From assembly GCA_036924285.1 (NCBI GenBank), contig JAYKYS010000016.1, positions 2,852,001 to 2,916,000 of the forward strand: 64,000 nucleotides of DNA, in the 5' to 3' direction. The notes under the pieces were generated by a model that saw nothing but the letters and a program-made list of their open reading frames with translations, was not told the DNA's origin and did not search any database. This DNA comes from Asterella californica (Eukaryota > Streptophyta > Marchantiopsida > Marchantiales > Aytoniaceae). The number at the start of each line of letters is the position of its first letter. Position 1 is the first letter of the stretch. This document shows, piece by piece, positions 48,346 through 61,748 of this stretch. The position numbers were made by a program, and so were the translations under genes.

Positions 48346-50033
48346 TTCTTCATTTCCTTCCGTCTCGTTCAGATGATTCAGAGGTCGACGATATGAAGGT
48401 CTTGGATCCCTAGGAAAACGACTTTGGCAATTTGCAGCTATGTGATCGAATCGCCCACAGCTGTAACATCGACGTTGCTCGAGTTGAGGTGTAGCATTCC
48501 TGACACCTTCTCCTCTAGGAGCTCCTTGACGTCTTTCTTCTGGCCGTCCTCGACGATCTCCACCTTGAAATTGTCGTGGCTGGTAGCGGATGTTGCCTAG
48601 CTCCATGGATGTCGGACCGTTTGCATACGGGATTTCGGATCTATTCTGATGATTTGGTGGAATCATCACTTCTCCTCTTAATGCTCCAGCAATTCTCTGA
48701 GCGCAAGCGATGGTCTCAAAAACCGTGAGTGGGTTTTGCACCATTACTTCTTGTCGAATTCTTTCCTTCAACCCCCTCTTGAAATTATCAAGAGCCTCCG
48801 CCGGACTCATATCAGTGATTGCAACTTGCAAGTCGAGGAAGGCTTCTACATACTCTTGAAGGCTTCCCTTTTATTTCAATCCCCACATCCTCGTTCGAGC
48901 CATTTGCACCGAATCCACTGATTGGAAATTCTTCAACAACCCTTCTTGCATTGCAGTCCATGTGACTGTTCTCCCTTCCGTCAACACCGATCTCTCCCAT
49001 GCATCATATCACGTGAGAGCTTTATCAGTCAAGTAGCCACACGCAAACACTCCCGCCACGTGATCCGTGATTTGCGTACTAAAAGGTCGCAAATATCGAG
49101 AAATCCAATTCTCGACTACTCTCATAAGTCGTTGGCCTTTGTACGGTTCAGTGTTACATGTCTTCTTCATTCGTAGTAACAGGGCACCTTCATCATCGAC
49201 TGGAGCTCTAACGATTTGTGCCACGGGTTCCCTTGGTGCAGCTTGCTCTCCCACCACCGGTACTCCTTGAGACGATCCTCCTCTTGCAACGGCTGTCATA
49301 CTCTGACCCTCGAGGTTCAGCATTTTGTTCTGTAATGCTTCAACCGTCATCTTCATCTCCCGAAATTCGGTCAGCATGCCTTGCATCAGTTCCTGCATCA
49401 CCAACTCTGGGTTTGGAGGTGTTGCTCCATGATCGCTCTCTCTTTCACTCTCTCTCTCTCTCTCACACGACACGTAAGTTTCAAGCTTCTCCTAGTACAG
49501 AGTTATGACGGCCACTCGGAAACGTTCGTATACTATAGGTACTACAAAAAGGACAAGAGAATCAATTATCTCGCGGTAGAAATCCTCACCAAAATTTCTA
49601 ATCACAAACTCTCTATGTAACGATTTCGGTCTGCAGACATAGTGGATCTCCACCCACGTGTTGAAGGGAACAGGAGCGGGTAGGTTTAGATCCATGCTCA
49701 CTAAATCAAGATGTAGACGGTCAAATCCCAACTAGTTGCATATGTCACTATTGGAAGAATCACCGGGAATGGCGAATTCATCACTTGACCCATGAAATCC
49801 TCACCGAAATGATAAACAAGATACACTCGAAAATGCTCTCGACGCATATACATAAGCTTGATATGGAAAGGATTCAAGAATGGTAATTCTGGAGCAGGAA
49901 ATCTACCCCCATCCATCACATAGCTCTCTTGATCCTTCCAGCGCACTCAGAGTTCCAATTGCTAGGTATCTCGATCAAAGGTCCTTCTAAGAAGGGTAAT
50001 CCGCTCTCTTAGAGTTTCCTGCTCTGATACCAT
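48310..50033 (-). pseudogene. gag: gag of the chromovirus, with duplicated N-terminal domain
   Basis: The capsid-type protein begins at the ATG overlapping the primer site (50033). Order: a short helical start (ETLRERITLLRR), a first domain (about 49918-49730) and a homologous second domain (about 49685-49495), both of the form PAP..PF ... R..FV...FGEDF ... PIV. Next come a Glu/Arg dipeptide-rich linker (from 49473, coded by a CT/GA repeat), a helical segment ending in LQNKMLNLEGQ, the main gag domain (48995-48640) and a CCHC zinc knuckle, CYSCGRFDHIAANC. Stops interrupt it at about 49962, 49947, 49492, 49009 and 48871. The frame also shifts by -1 between the two N-terminal domains. Each stop could arise by one C-to-T change on either strand. 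Typical gypsy gag proteins lack the duplicated domain. Confidence 0.8.
50021..50032 (-). other. Primer-binding site for initiator tRNA-Met
   Basis: One base inside the 5' LTR the element strand reads TGGTATCAGAGC, the standard complement of the plant initiator tRNA-Met 3' end. With the spacer base before it, the first four letters also give an ATG, which is the likely gag start. Confidence 0.95.
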
Positions 50034-50093
50034 TGTAAGATGAGGCGCTAGAGTGAACTCAAACTCGAATGCCCGTGGTGGTGCATTCACAGC

Positions 50094-50102
50094 CTTTATA
50101 TA
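50094..50102 (-). promoter_or_regulatory. LTR TATA box
   Basis: The minus strand reads CACTATATAAAGGC, a strong plant TATA box. It is the only such motif in the LTR, and its place downstream of the heat-shock-element array fits a U3 promoter. The same motif is at 44440-44448 in the other LTR. Confidence 0.75.
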
Positions 50103-50233
50103 GTGAGAGGAATAGTACATGGTAAGCTTCCGGCCAATGCTCATCTCTCACGCGGATCACTGATGTGGCTTACATGCAGCCTTAGATCTAGAACAACATC
50201 TAGAGGTTCAGAATGAGTCACGTAGAAGGCTCG

Positions 50234-50392
50234 CTGGAAAGTTCTAGAAGCTTCTTTCTAGGAACTTCCTTCTGGAAGCTTCCCGGCTGGAAAGTTCTAG
50301 AAGCTTCTTTCTGGAAACTTCCTTCTGGAAGCTTCCCGGCTGGAAAGTTCTAGAAGCTTCCTTCTGGAAACTTCCTTCTAGAAGTTTCCCGA
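50234..50392. promoter_or_regulatory. Heat-shock-element array in the 5' LTR (U3)
   Basis: Three 53-bp repeats start at 50234, 50287 and 50340. In the first, triplets GAA, TTC, GAA, TTC begin at 50237, 50242, 50247 and 50252, a perfect four-unit heat-shock element. The other two units keep it. The array lies about 130 bases upstream of the TATA box on the element strand. By analogy with the ONSEN retrotransposon of Arabidopsis, whose LTR heat-shock elements confer heat induction, transcription on heat stress is inferred. Confidence 0.85.
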
Positions 50393-50528
50393 CGCACTCG
50401 TCTATTGGTAGAAGTACTATTTGCTGCATGTATTCTTCGGCCAACTTAGCCGTAACTAATTCTTATACCAAAGACTTCTACCAAACCAATTTCTCCTCTA
50501 GTTGATAAGTAGGATTCTACTTATTACA

Positions 50529-51058
50529 ATTCTATTCAAGATCTATTTTCAGGTTACGATCAGTTTCAGCTTGCTTTGGAGAGTAGAGACTTGACTACCA
50601 TCTGTACACCTTTCGAGTTGATGTGGATGTGAACTCGTTCTCAGGGAACAACAAACTCTATAGTCCATGCAAAATGTATTACTGGAGTTTGTATATGAGA
50701 CCACTATCCCATTTCTAGATGATCTTCTCATGAAAGGTTATCCAGTGAAAGACAAGGACGAAATGGTTACTTCGGATGGATACAAAAAGTTTTATTGCAG
50801 ATCATATTCGAGATGTGAGTCAAATTCTGACGCGTTTAGAGGAGCTACACCTTACTCTGTCAAGTACCAAATCTTGTTTTGAAATGTTAGAGATTGTGGT
50901 GGTAGGTCATTTGTGCGATACATTTGAGAAATGGTCGAACTTAGAGAAGGTAGATGCTATAGCAAAGACAACAAACTGTACTAATATCATTGAGGTTTGA
51001 CGTTTCTTAGGAGCTTGTGTGTTCTTTTGTGTGATTATTCTTCATTATGCACACGGTG
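50529..51058 (+). pseudogene. Old gypsy element, RT middle part (continuation)
   Basis: Immediately beyond the chromovirus and its duplicated ATTCT, the RT of the older element resumes in the same frame it had at 44379. The visible block is DLFSGYDQFQLALESRD, followed after frame changes by the FLDDLLMKGY block with the catalytic aspartates (about 50715), IRDVSQILTRLEELHL and RRFLGACVFF. It stops at about 51058, where the next insertion begins. Confidence 0.85.
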
Positions 51059-51071
51059 CTAAACCCTCCGC

Positions 51072-53088
51072 TGTCGTGTCGTGGATCGGCTCCTATATGA
51101 AATTCATACTTTGATGCTCGTCGCTCCAAAGACACTCATGAGAAAGACAAGCTAAGTCCTAGCTTACGGGTTTTTGACATCATTTCAGATCTCCATTTTC
51201 ATCGCATAGATGGGTAGAGCTCCTTGTCAGCTTTCCATAGGCACTTCGTCTACTTCATTCGGACGCCTAGTGGAGAAGTTACAAGACTCGAAAGATGGAG
51301 AAAACAAGCTAAGCTCCAGCTTACGAGTTTTTGGCGCAACTTTGGATCTTCGCTTTTATCGCATCAATGGATAGAGCTCCTTGTCATCTTTCCATATGCA
51401 CTTCGTCTACTTCGTTTGGACGCATAGTGGAGAAGTTACAAGACTCGAAAGATGGAGAAAGCTAGGCCCCAGCTTACGGAATTTTGGGGCAGCTTCGAAT
51501 CTTCACTTTCATCACATAGATGGGTAGAGCTCGTTGTCAGCTTTCCATGGGCATCTTGTTTACGTTGTTTGGACATCTAGTGAAGAAGTTATGCGACTCG
51601 AAAGAAGGTAAAATCAAGCTAAGCCTGAGTTTACTTGCTGACTGGGTATTTGAGGCTTCAGGCGTTATATCAAAGACGCAAGGGGCCAGCTTCCTCATTA
51701 TTGAGAGAACTTTGTACGTACAGAGACTGACGCAAGGGGGCTGCTTAAGGGGCTTGCTTGTTCTTGCGATCTGTCGATGAACGTTTTGAAAAATTCAGAA
51801 GTCCAATACACGCGCACAAGGTGTCATCAGGTTCAGATCTGTGCAGGCTATGCACAGGTTAAGACGGTTTGAGAAGAGACGGATCGGAGGTTGTGTACTG
51901 AGAGAAATTGAGACGTAGGAAGCAGATTTGGAGTTTTCAGTTATATGTGAAAGAGAGTTGGACCGTTCGGGCCGTTCCGGAGTCCAAACTTGCTGTCCTT
52001 GGATTCATCGAGATCAGAACACCGAGTTCTTCATGAAATTGAAGACGATACGAAGTTTCATTGGGCGGTTTGGGAGTTTTGAGTGAAATTGGCTCGCAGG
52101 GAAGCGCTTACGTCAGATTTTCGTTCGCCTGCGACCTGAGATTGGGTTGTTCTTCGCGATCGATGAGCCAAGCTCTTCATTTTTGGTGCCTACGCGATCA
52201 GGAAATCTTCATCTACTCATAGGAGAAGACAATACGTTAATTGGATTGTTGGTTTGGGTGTGGTGAGCGAGTTTGAGCCGCAAGGAACCGATTTACGTCA
52301 GTTTTTTGCAACCTGCGATCAAATTTCTCGAGTGGTTTTGCAAGAAGAACTCCAAACGACTTGTTTGGAGTCTCGTTGGGTTCGTGATAGCTAGATCTAT
52401 CTGCCAGAGAAGACGGATATCAGTTTAGATGATCCGTTTGTGCGGTGTGTGCGGTTTTAAGCTGAAGGGAGGAGTTTTTGAAGGTTCGATCACCTACGAC
52501 CGAAAATCGGTGATATCTCGGCTGTTGGGAGTCGGATCTGAAGGTTTCTTGGGTTAACGAAGTCAGCGGAGGAGACCCTATCGGCATCTGAAGTCCGTCC
52601 AGCGAAAGGAGGAAGTCCACAAATAGATCTTTTTCGGTTTCTTCGCTACGGGTTTTGCTCTTTTGAGTTCGTTAGAGTTCTAGTTGGCTGTATACAGCTT
52701 GTGGTAGCTAGCTTTAGCTAAGAGCTTATACATGGATGTGGTTTGGACTTGGGTTTGGATCGCGTGATACTGCTGTGGCTCTAGTTGTTAGCAAAGAGAA
52801 ATTTCTCTTGCTTTGAGCTACGCTTCGGTGGTTTTGGGTCAAGGTTGTGATTCAAGAGTTGCTTTTAGGGGCTTTTGAAGCAGGTTACAGATTGCTCTGG
52901 TCTGGTTCTCAGTTTTGTGCTCTTAGGAGAAAGAATCTGCTTTGTACATACATTTGGAGTGTATATATTGCAGCGTTCGTTTTCGTGATTGTTTTTCTCT
53001 GTCTTGTCTCTGTTTCAGCACACAACATCTCCACAGCCAGCAACCTCGTGTTTTCCTAGACATCCTTCACGCAATATCCGACACGACA
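51072..53088 (+). repeat. Solo LTR copy B, 2017 bp
   Basis: It starts TGTCGTGTCG and ends with the exact inverted sequence CGACACGACA. CCGC is present on both outer sides, so a 4-bp target duplication is possible. The block matches copy A at 18564-20412 in the same orientation but has four starts of the internal 157-bp repeat (51149, 51306, 51459, 51616) against three in copy A, which explains most of the length difference. There is no internal region on either side, hence a solo LTR. The open frames within it are not genes. Confidence 0.88.
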
Positions 53089-53956
53089 CCGCGATCATAT
53101 TGATCAACTATCAATCTCTCAACCTCCACGATAATCATCGATGAATTTGCAACATGTCGGATCTGTCTCTCATTCAGGGGTCACCTTTGATGGCTTTGAT
53201 AGAAGCACATCATGAACTTGAAGAGAAATGCTAAGTTCAATCATTCAGACACCTATAAACTCATTAACTAAAATTCTCCATTCTAACGACGTCTCTCAAG
53301 TTCTCACATGTTAAAATATCACATTCTCTCTATATTGCTCAAGTTGTCATTACGACGATGTGAAAACAAAGATGACGAGCTCTTCTATACTCCTCTCTTT
53401 ATACATTCTAGGTTTTTACTTTGGTACCCTCTAATAACTCAGTCGTAACTATTTTTATCGGATTTTACTAAGACATCACTTAAGATAAACGCATTAAACA
53501 TATGAGCTTCTTATCTTTTCACATGAGCTTATTCCTTCAAAGTCAACAACTTCTAGAAGGATTCTGAAATATTCTCAAGGAACTTCAGATTTCCACCCCC
53601 TCTACACTAGGACCCACTAAAAAGGACATGTGGAATCTCTTCTTGTTTTAATGTCCACAAAGTCCACAACTTTAATCCCATCACTAATATCAAGTAAAAA
53701 AGGAGATAACGGATACTTTCCACCTCCTTTCTACTTTTTAGACAAGATGACAAGATAGTAGCGCTCACTCTTTAGGAAATATCTCAATTCTGTCCAAAAG
53801 TACAATTAAGTTTAACCATAACTAACTTTAGCTAGTCATGACTAACTTGATACATCCTTAAAGCACTTGGGCAATAAATAAACATTCTCAACACTTAGTT
53901 ATAACTAAATACCTTACTAATAGATAAACTTCTTATGTGTAACCTATGTCGTTACA
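53089..53956. other. Insertion remainder, possibly another LTR
   Basis: About 870 AT-rich bases separate the solo LTR from the point where the old gypsy reading frame resumes. On the minus strand the block starts TGTAACGACATAGG, the way many gypsy LTRs start. GTGCT (51054-51058) and GTGCC (53957-53961) flank the combined insertion, suggesting an older target duplication. The other end was not identified. Confidence 0.45.
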
Positions 53957-54560
53957 GTGCCGAGTCTTTGTATGCACTTCTGAGGAAGGAAAAGAGGTTT
54001 ACTTGGTGGCAAGAAGATCATGAGATAATGGAGCAACTGGAGGAGATTCTGAAGTCTCCTTCTGTACTAAGGAGACTTAACTAGGAGAGCATGAGACCTG
54101 TGATACTTACTATGGATACGATTCCAAAAGCGATTGGATGGGCAGTTGGTCAAGAAGATGCAGATGACGTGCGATTTGTTTCTAAGTTTGAGTCCAAATC
54201 TTGACAGACAGACAATGTAACTACCCTCAAGTAAAATGTGAATTGAGGAGAGCCATTATTGAAGTAGATTGAGAGTTCTTGACTGGTGCTCGTGTGATCT
54301 TAGACAAACATGTTGGTGATTGGGTTCTGGTGTATGACATCGTGTTGGAGAATCAACATTCTACACTTTGTAAGTTCTCTCGAAGATGATTCGGTTCTTA
54401 TGTTGTGCATGATGTGTACGAAAATATCAATTATAGTTTATGTGAGCTAGATGATACTCCTTTGATGCCATCTGTGGCCAGCAAACATGTGAAGTTTTTT
54501 AAAAAGCTTGGAGGATCAATAGAGTTGTTCAGTTTTCTAGAGTCAAAATAGATGACGAGA
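53957..54560 (+). pseudogene. Old gypsy element, end of RT and integrase C-terminus
   Basis: The frame resumes with LYALLRKEKRFTWW, EEILKSPSVLRR and a MDTIPKAIGWAVGQ block, the RT-RNase H junction. From about 54310 it reads GDWVLVYDIVLENQH, a GPY-like C-terminal integrase segment (GSYVVHDVYEN) and ASKHVKFFKK. The RNase H remainder and the integrase core that should lie between are missing, so an internal deletion occurred. Confidence 0.75.
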
Positions 54561-56668
54561 CGATATGAAGACGATTCGGTGACTGAAGAGGTTGAGACGG
54601 AGGAGAGTGATGATCAAGAAAGAGCGTTAGACGAGTGTAGAGGTTAGCATATGCCAAAGGATGTGTAAGTTTGGAGCGTGGATGTAGTGATGTGAATTTT
54701 CATATGGTAAATAATTCACCTTTTTGTCATATGTTAGACTCTCTTAGTCAAGTTAAGACATCAAAAAAGTCGATTTTGGAGGAAATGAGCATTTGAAAAT
54801 CTGAAAATATCACGACGTAGGTCTCATTGCGTTGATCACCATGGTATGTTAAAAAGTTACAAACAGAATTGCAGGCGAAAAGTTACTTGGAGTACTTTTA
54901 CAAGATTTCTGAAACCGAGAAGTGTATCACAAATCTGAGTGAGTTCAAAATTTATGTTTTAGATATTTATCATGTAGATTGTAGTATATGTTTGCATCTT
55001 AAAATGTAAAAAAAGACCATATCGGGAGATAATTATGATGGTCCATGTTAGTGAAGGGAAGATGAAATAGTACGCTTTACTAGCATAAAGCTTAGAAACT
55101 TGTTTTTAGAACCAGTATTGAGATTGTCTTCCGTGGGTAGTTGAGTAAACCTGTAGGGAGGAGGTTTTAGGATCAAATCCTCTCAGACTCACAATCGGCT
55201 TGGAGTAGGTCAGTCCCTTCGGAAGAATATGTGAGGCACCAAGTTATCTAGGAGTGGGACACTAGATGTCACTTAAACATATCGTGAATGCGAGAGGTCT
55301 CCGTCTACTCATGCTAGTGCAATCACTTGGTGTGGGTGCTAGAGGGAGGTTACCGTCAGAATTCAAAATTGATCTTATGCTAGAGGACTAACTCCTCTTT
55401 GGGGTGTCGAGGTGATTAGTATGAATTCGGTGTGCGGTTCTCTAAGTCCTGAGATAGAGAGATGGCATCAAAGATACTCTAAGTCAGTATCAATTTTTTT
55501 TATAGAAAAATATAGTTTTCATCATGTGATGTACTTGGGTCAAAAAATCAAGTCGAACTGATATCTCAGGAGACTCTTATATCATTTCAAAGTTAAAGGG
55601 GACCAGAGAACGATAATGATTATAACTCGAGCTCTAGGTGTCAAAACGAGATGATTCCTGTAGTCAGAGGTGCAGTGGTGGAGTTACTTCGGATGGAGGT
55701 GTAAAAGACTGATTGTACGACCGACTCGGTAGCCATCTATACATATGGATCGATGAAGGTATGTTAATTAGTCTTTCTGACACGTATGAATATATTACAT
55801 GTTGAATTTTTACCAGGGATTTATTTTTCTGTCACCACTTGTCTAAGGCATCATTTCCACACCTGTTAGGTGAAGGTGGAGGTCACGTAGGGAAAAGAAA
55901 AATCCAAGTAGGAGTGTACAACAAAAATTAGATTATTTTCAATCATTATCAAAGAGCTAGGAGAGAGGTTTATGGAGCTTACGACTAGATGATTTTCTAA
56001 ATGATGAAAATTTTTGACATCGAGGAATTGAGGACAGAAGACAGAAATGAGTAGAGAGGAGACTTATGCATATATTGTTAAATAGAAAACGAGAAGCATA
56101 TAAGAGAACGTGCGAGTACTTCACCGGAGCAGTTTTCTGAAATTTTGAGTTCTTGAGCATGCGGTTCTCAGTTTGAGTGATCTGGAACTGAGCGCTTGTA
56201 GACTGAATGATTTGGAGTTGAAGACTTAGGTTTGTGCCGTGTTTTTGTTTGGATCAAGAACGTGATGAAGATTCTTTAATGATCCGTTCCGTGTGTTCTT
56301 TTCACAATCGCATCACAACTAGAAGGTTATGCTATTCCCAAGAAACTCTTTCCTCGACAACATGGAGGTCGTTTGCTACAAGCTGTGTGCACAAGAACCT
56401 CACAGACGCATGGGATCACCATGTGTATGGGGTCTGAGCAAATCTTTTTCAACTTCCGGGATGCAATCAGCTTCCGAAGTTAGTTTGAGGTCCGATTAAA
56501 TCTTTCTCTGTATGGAGCATGGGTGAAATAAACAACTAGAAGATACAAACCTTGGAATTACTTGCACCGAGCCCGAACTCTCACCTCTATGTTATCGGTA
56601 TTTCGTTACGCTGTAAAACTAGCTGACATAAATTTACACAAATACATTACCTACACCTCACAAATATG
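54561..56668. other. Unassigned region after the old gypsy element
   Basis: It probably begins with the 3' end of the old element. No gene is recognised. A tRNA-like promoter pair at about 55138-55195 is listed separately. Frames near 55957-56160 and 56234-56437 have no motifs. Confidence 0.4.
55138..55195 (+). other. tRNA-like A/B box pair, possible SINE head
   Basis: TAGTTGAGTAAACC resembles a Pol III A box. GGATCAAATCC, about 30 bases further, resembles a B box inside a tRNA-type TAGGATCAAATCCTC arm. No full cloverleaf can be drawn, so this is not a tRNA gene. It could be a tRNA-derived SINE, but no tail or target duplication was identified. Confidence 0.25.
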
Positions 56669-57397
56669 CTAGAAATTTGCTTAATCACACTCCCAGTATT
56701 GTCCTAGCGCTTGATCACACCCCTCTTACAGTTACTCGCTTGATCACACTTTTTACTGGCATCAGACCGTGAACCGTCTACTTATCTAGCTCATTAGCCA
56801 TCTCAGCTCGATTCTACGGTAAGTTAACGGGTAAGTTTGGCCTGTGTCAAATCTGTCACTTGAAGCGTTCGTACCATCTATCGCATAATTATTTTTGCTA
56901 ATGCATTGTCTTGCATTGTCAAGAGCGTTCAAACAAAGAAGCATCCGCGAAGATTCTATTGCAGTTGAACGGAGATCTCTAGCCTTTCTGAATATGTTGC
57001 GTTGTAGACCTACGTCACAGAAACTGGTTCATGTATTTCACTTCCCGCTATCCGTTAACACGTTAGATTGACACGTCACCTTAACCGTGGACTCGAGCTG
57101 ACATACACGGTTGACATGTAAACTGTAGGGGCGATTGGCAGGTCTTAGAGCTACTGATAGCGGGGCTTAGCCCCGGTGTTCTTCCCTTCGGGGCGTTACT
57201 TGCTTGGCCCTTCGGGTCCTTCTTTCCGTTTGCTATTCATTGCGTTGCGTTTTCCCCTCTACATGTAAACTCAGCTGGATAAGTAACCGGTTTCACGGTC
57301 TGACGCCAGTAAAGGGTGTGATCAAGCGAGCAAACAGTAAGAGGGGCGTGATCAAGCGCAGGGAGCATACGGGGGGTGTGATAAAGCAAATTTCTGG
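56669..57397. mobile_element. Complete non-autonomous fold-back TIR element, 729 bp
   Basis: Inverted terminal repeats of about 118-120 bp (56669-56786 and 57278-57397) start at (C/T)AGAAATTTGCTT. Each arm carries three copies of the 12-mer RYGTGATCAAGC, at 56679, 56709 and 56738 (inverted) and at 57316, 57346 and 57376, spaced 29-30 bases. Subterminal repeats of this kind are typical of transposase-binding sites in DNA transposons. The interior has no coding frame but contains small hairpins (CGGGGCTTAGCCCCG). No clear target duplication was found. It ends 210 bases before the ITPK start codon. Confidence 0.85.
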
Positions 57398-57606
57398 TCT
57401 GCTCGACGCGTTACACTTCTGCTCGACTCTCCTACGTGCGCAAAGTACGCTTCCGTCGCCTCATTAGTGGCTAACCGAGGAGGCTACTTCCTAACGAAAT
57501 TTCTATAGCGCTGCTGCCTGCGCTTGCCTCGTTAGTCAATCACTTCCCGGATCCGCGGTTCTTCTGCATATGTGCACGAACACGCGAAAACATCCGCGTT
57601 ATCAAA
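57398..57606 (+). promoter_or_regulatory. Short 5' region of the ITPK gene
   Basis: Only about 210 bases separate the TIR element from the start codon, so the element sits in the promoter or leader. No clear TATA box is visible. The segment is fairly GC-rich, unlike the flanking AT-rich DNA. Confidence 0.4.

Positions 57607-61748
<4,142 letters not shown>

Larger units (their letters stand above)
44380..50528 (-). mobile_element. Nearly intact Ty3/gypsy chromovirus, 6149 bp
   Basis: A complete LTR retrotransposon inserted on the minus strand. The two 495-bp LTRs (44380-44874 and 50034-50528) begin TGTAATAAG and end TCTTACA on the element's strand. I counted six differences between them. Five bases, ATTCT, are duplicated on both sides (44375-44379 and 50529-50533). 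A primer site for initiator tRNA-Met and a polypurine tract are in place. The coding order is gag, protease, RT, RNase H, integrase, chromodomain. The C-terminal chromodomain and GPY-like module place it among chromoviruses, whose integrases are thought to direct insertion to modified chromatin. Premature stops in gag and pol make this copy defective without help in trans. It sits inside the RT of an older gypsy element. Confidence 0.97.
50034..50528 (-). repeat. 5' LTR of the chromovirus
   Basis: 495 bp. On the element strand the order is TG start, 53-bp repeats with heat-shock elements (50392 to 50234), TATA box (50102-50094), then the transcribed R/U5 part ending in CA at 50034. The terminal dinucleotides TG and CA are intact. 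Confidence 0.95.

Noticed and set aside
47466..48413. Open frames on the + strand opposite pol and gag
   Set aside because: They are shadows of the long minus-strand pol frame, with no motifs of their own.
49435..49473. CT-rich microsatellite as an independent repeat
   Set aside because: It is part of the gag coding sequence, where it encodes the Glu/Arg-rich linker.
18564..53088. The two 1.9-2.0 kb LTRs as the ends of one 34-kb retrotransposon
   Set aside because: The DNA between them includes host genes and unrelated elements, each LTR has its own flanking bases, and no primer site or polypurine tract adjoins them.
55138..55195. A genuine tRNA gene
   Set aside because: No acceptor stem or full cloverleaf can be folded from the flanks; kept only as a possible SINE.
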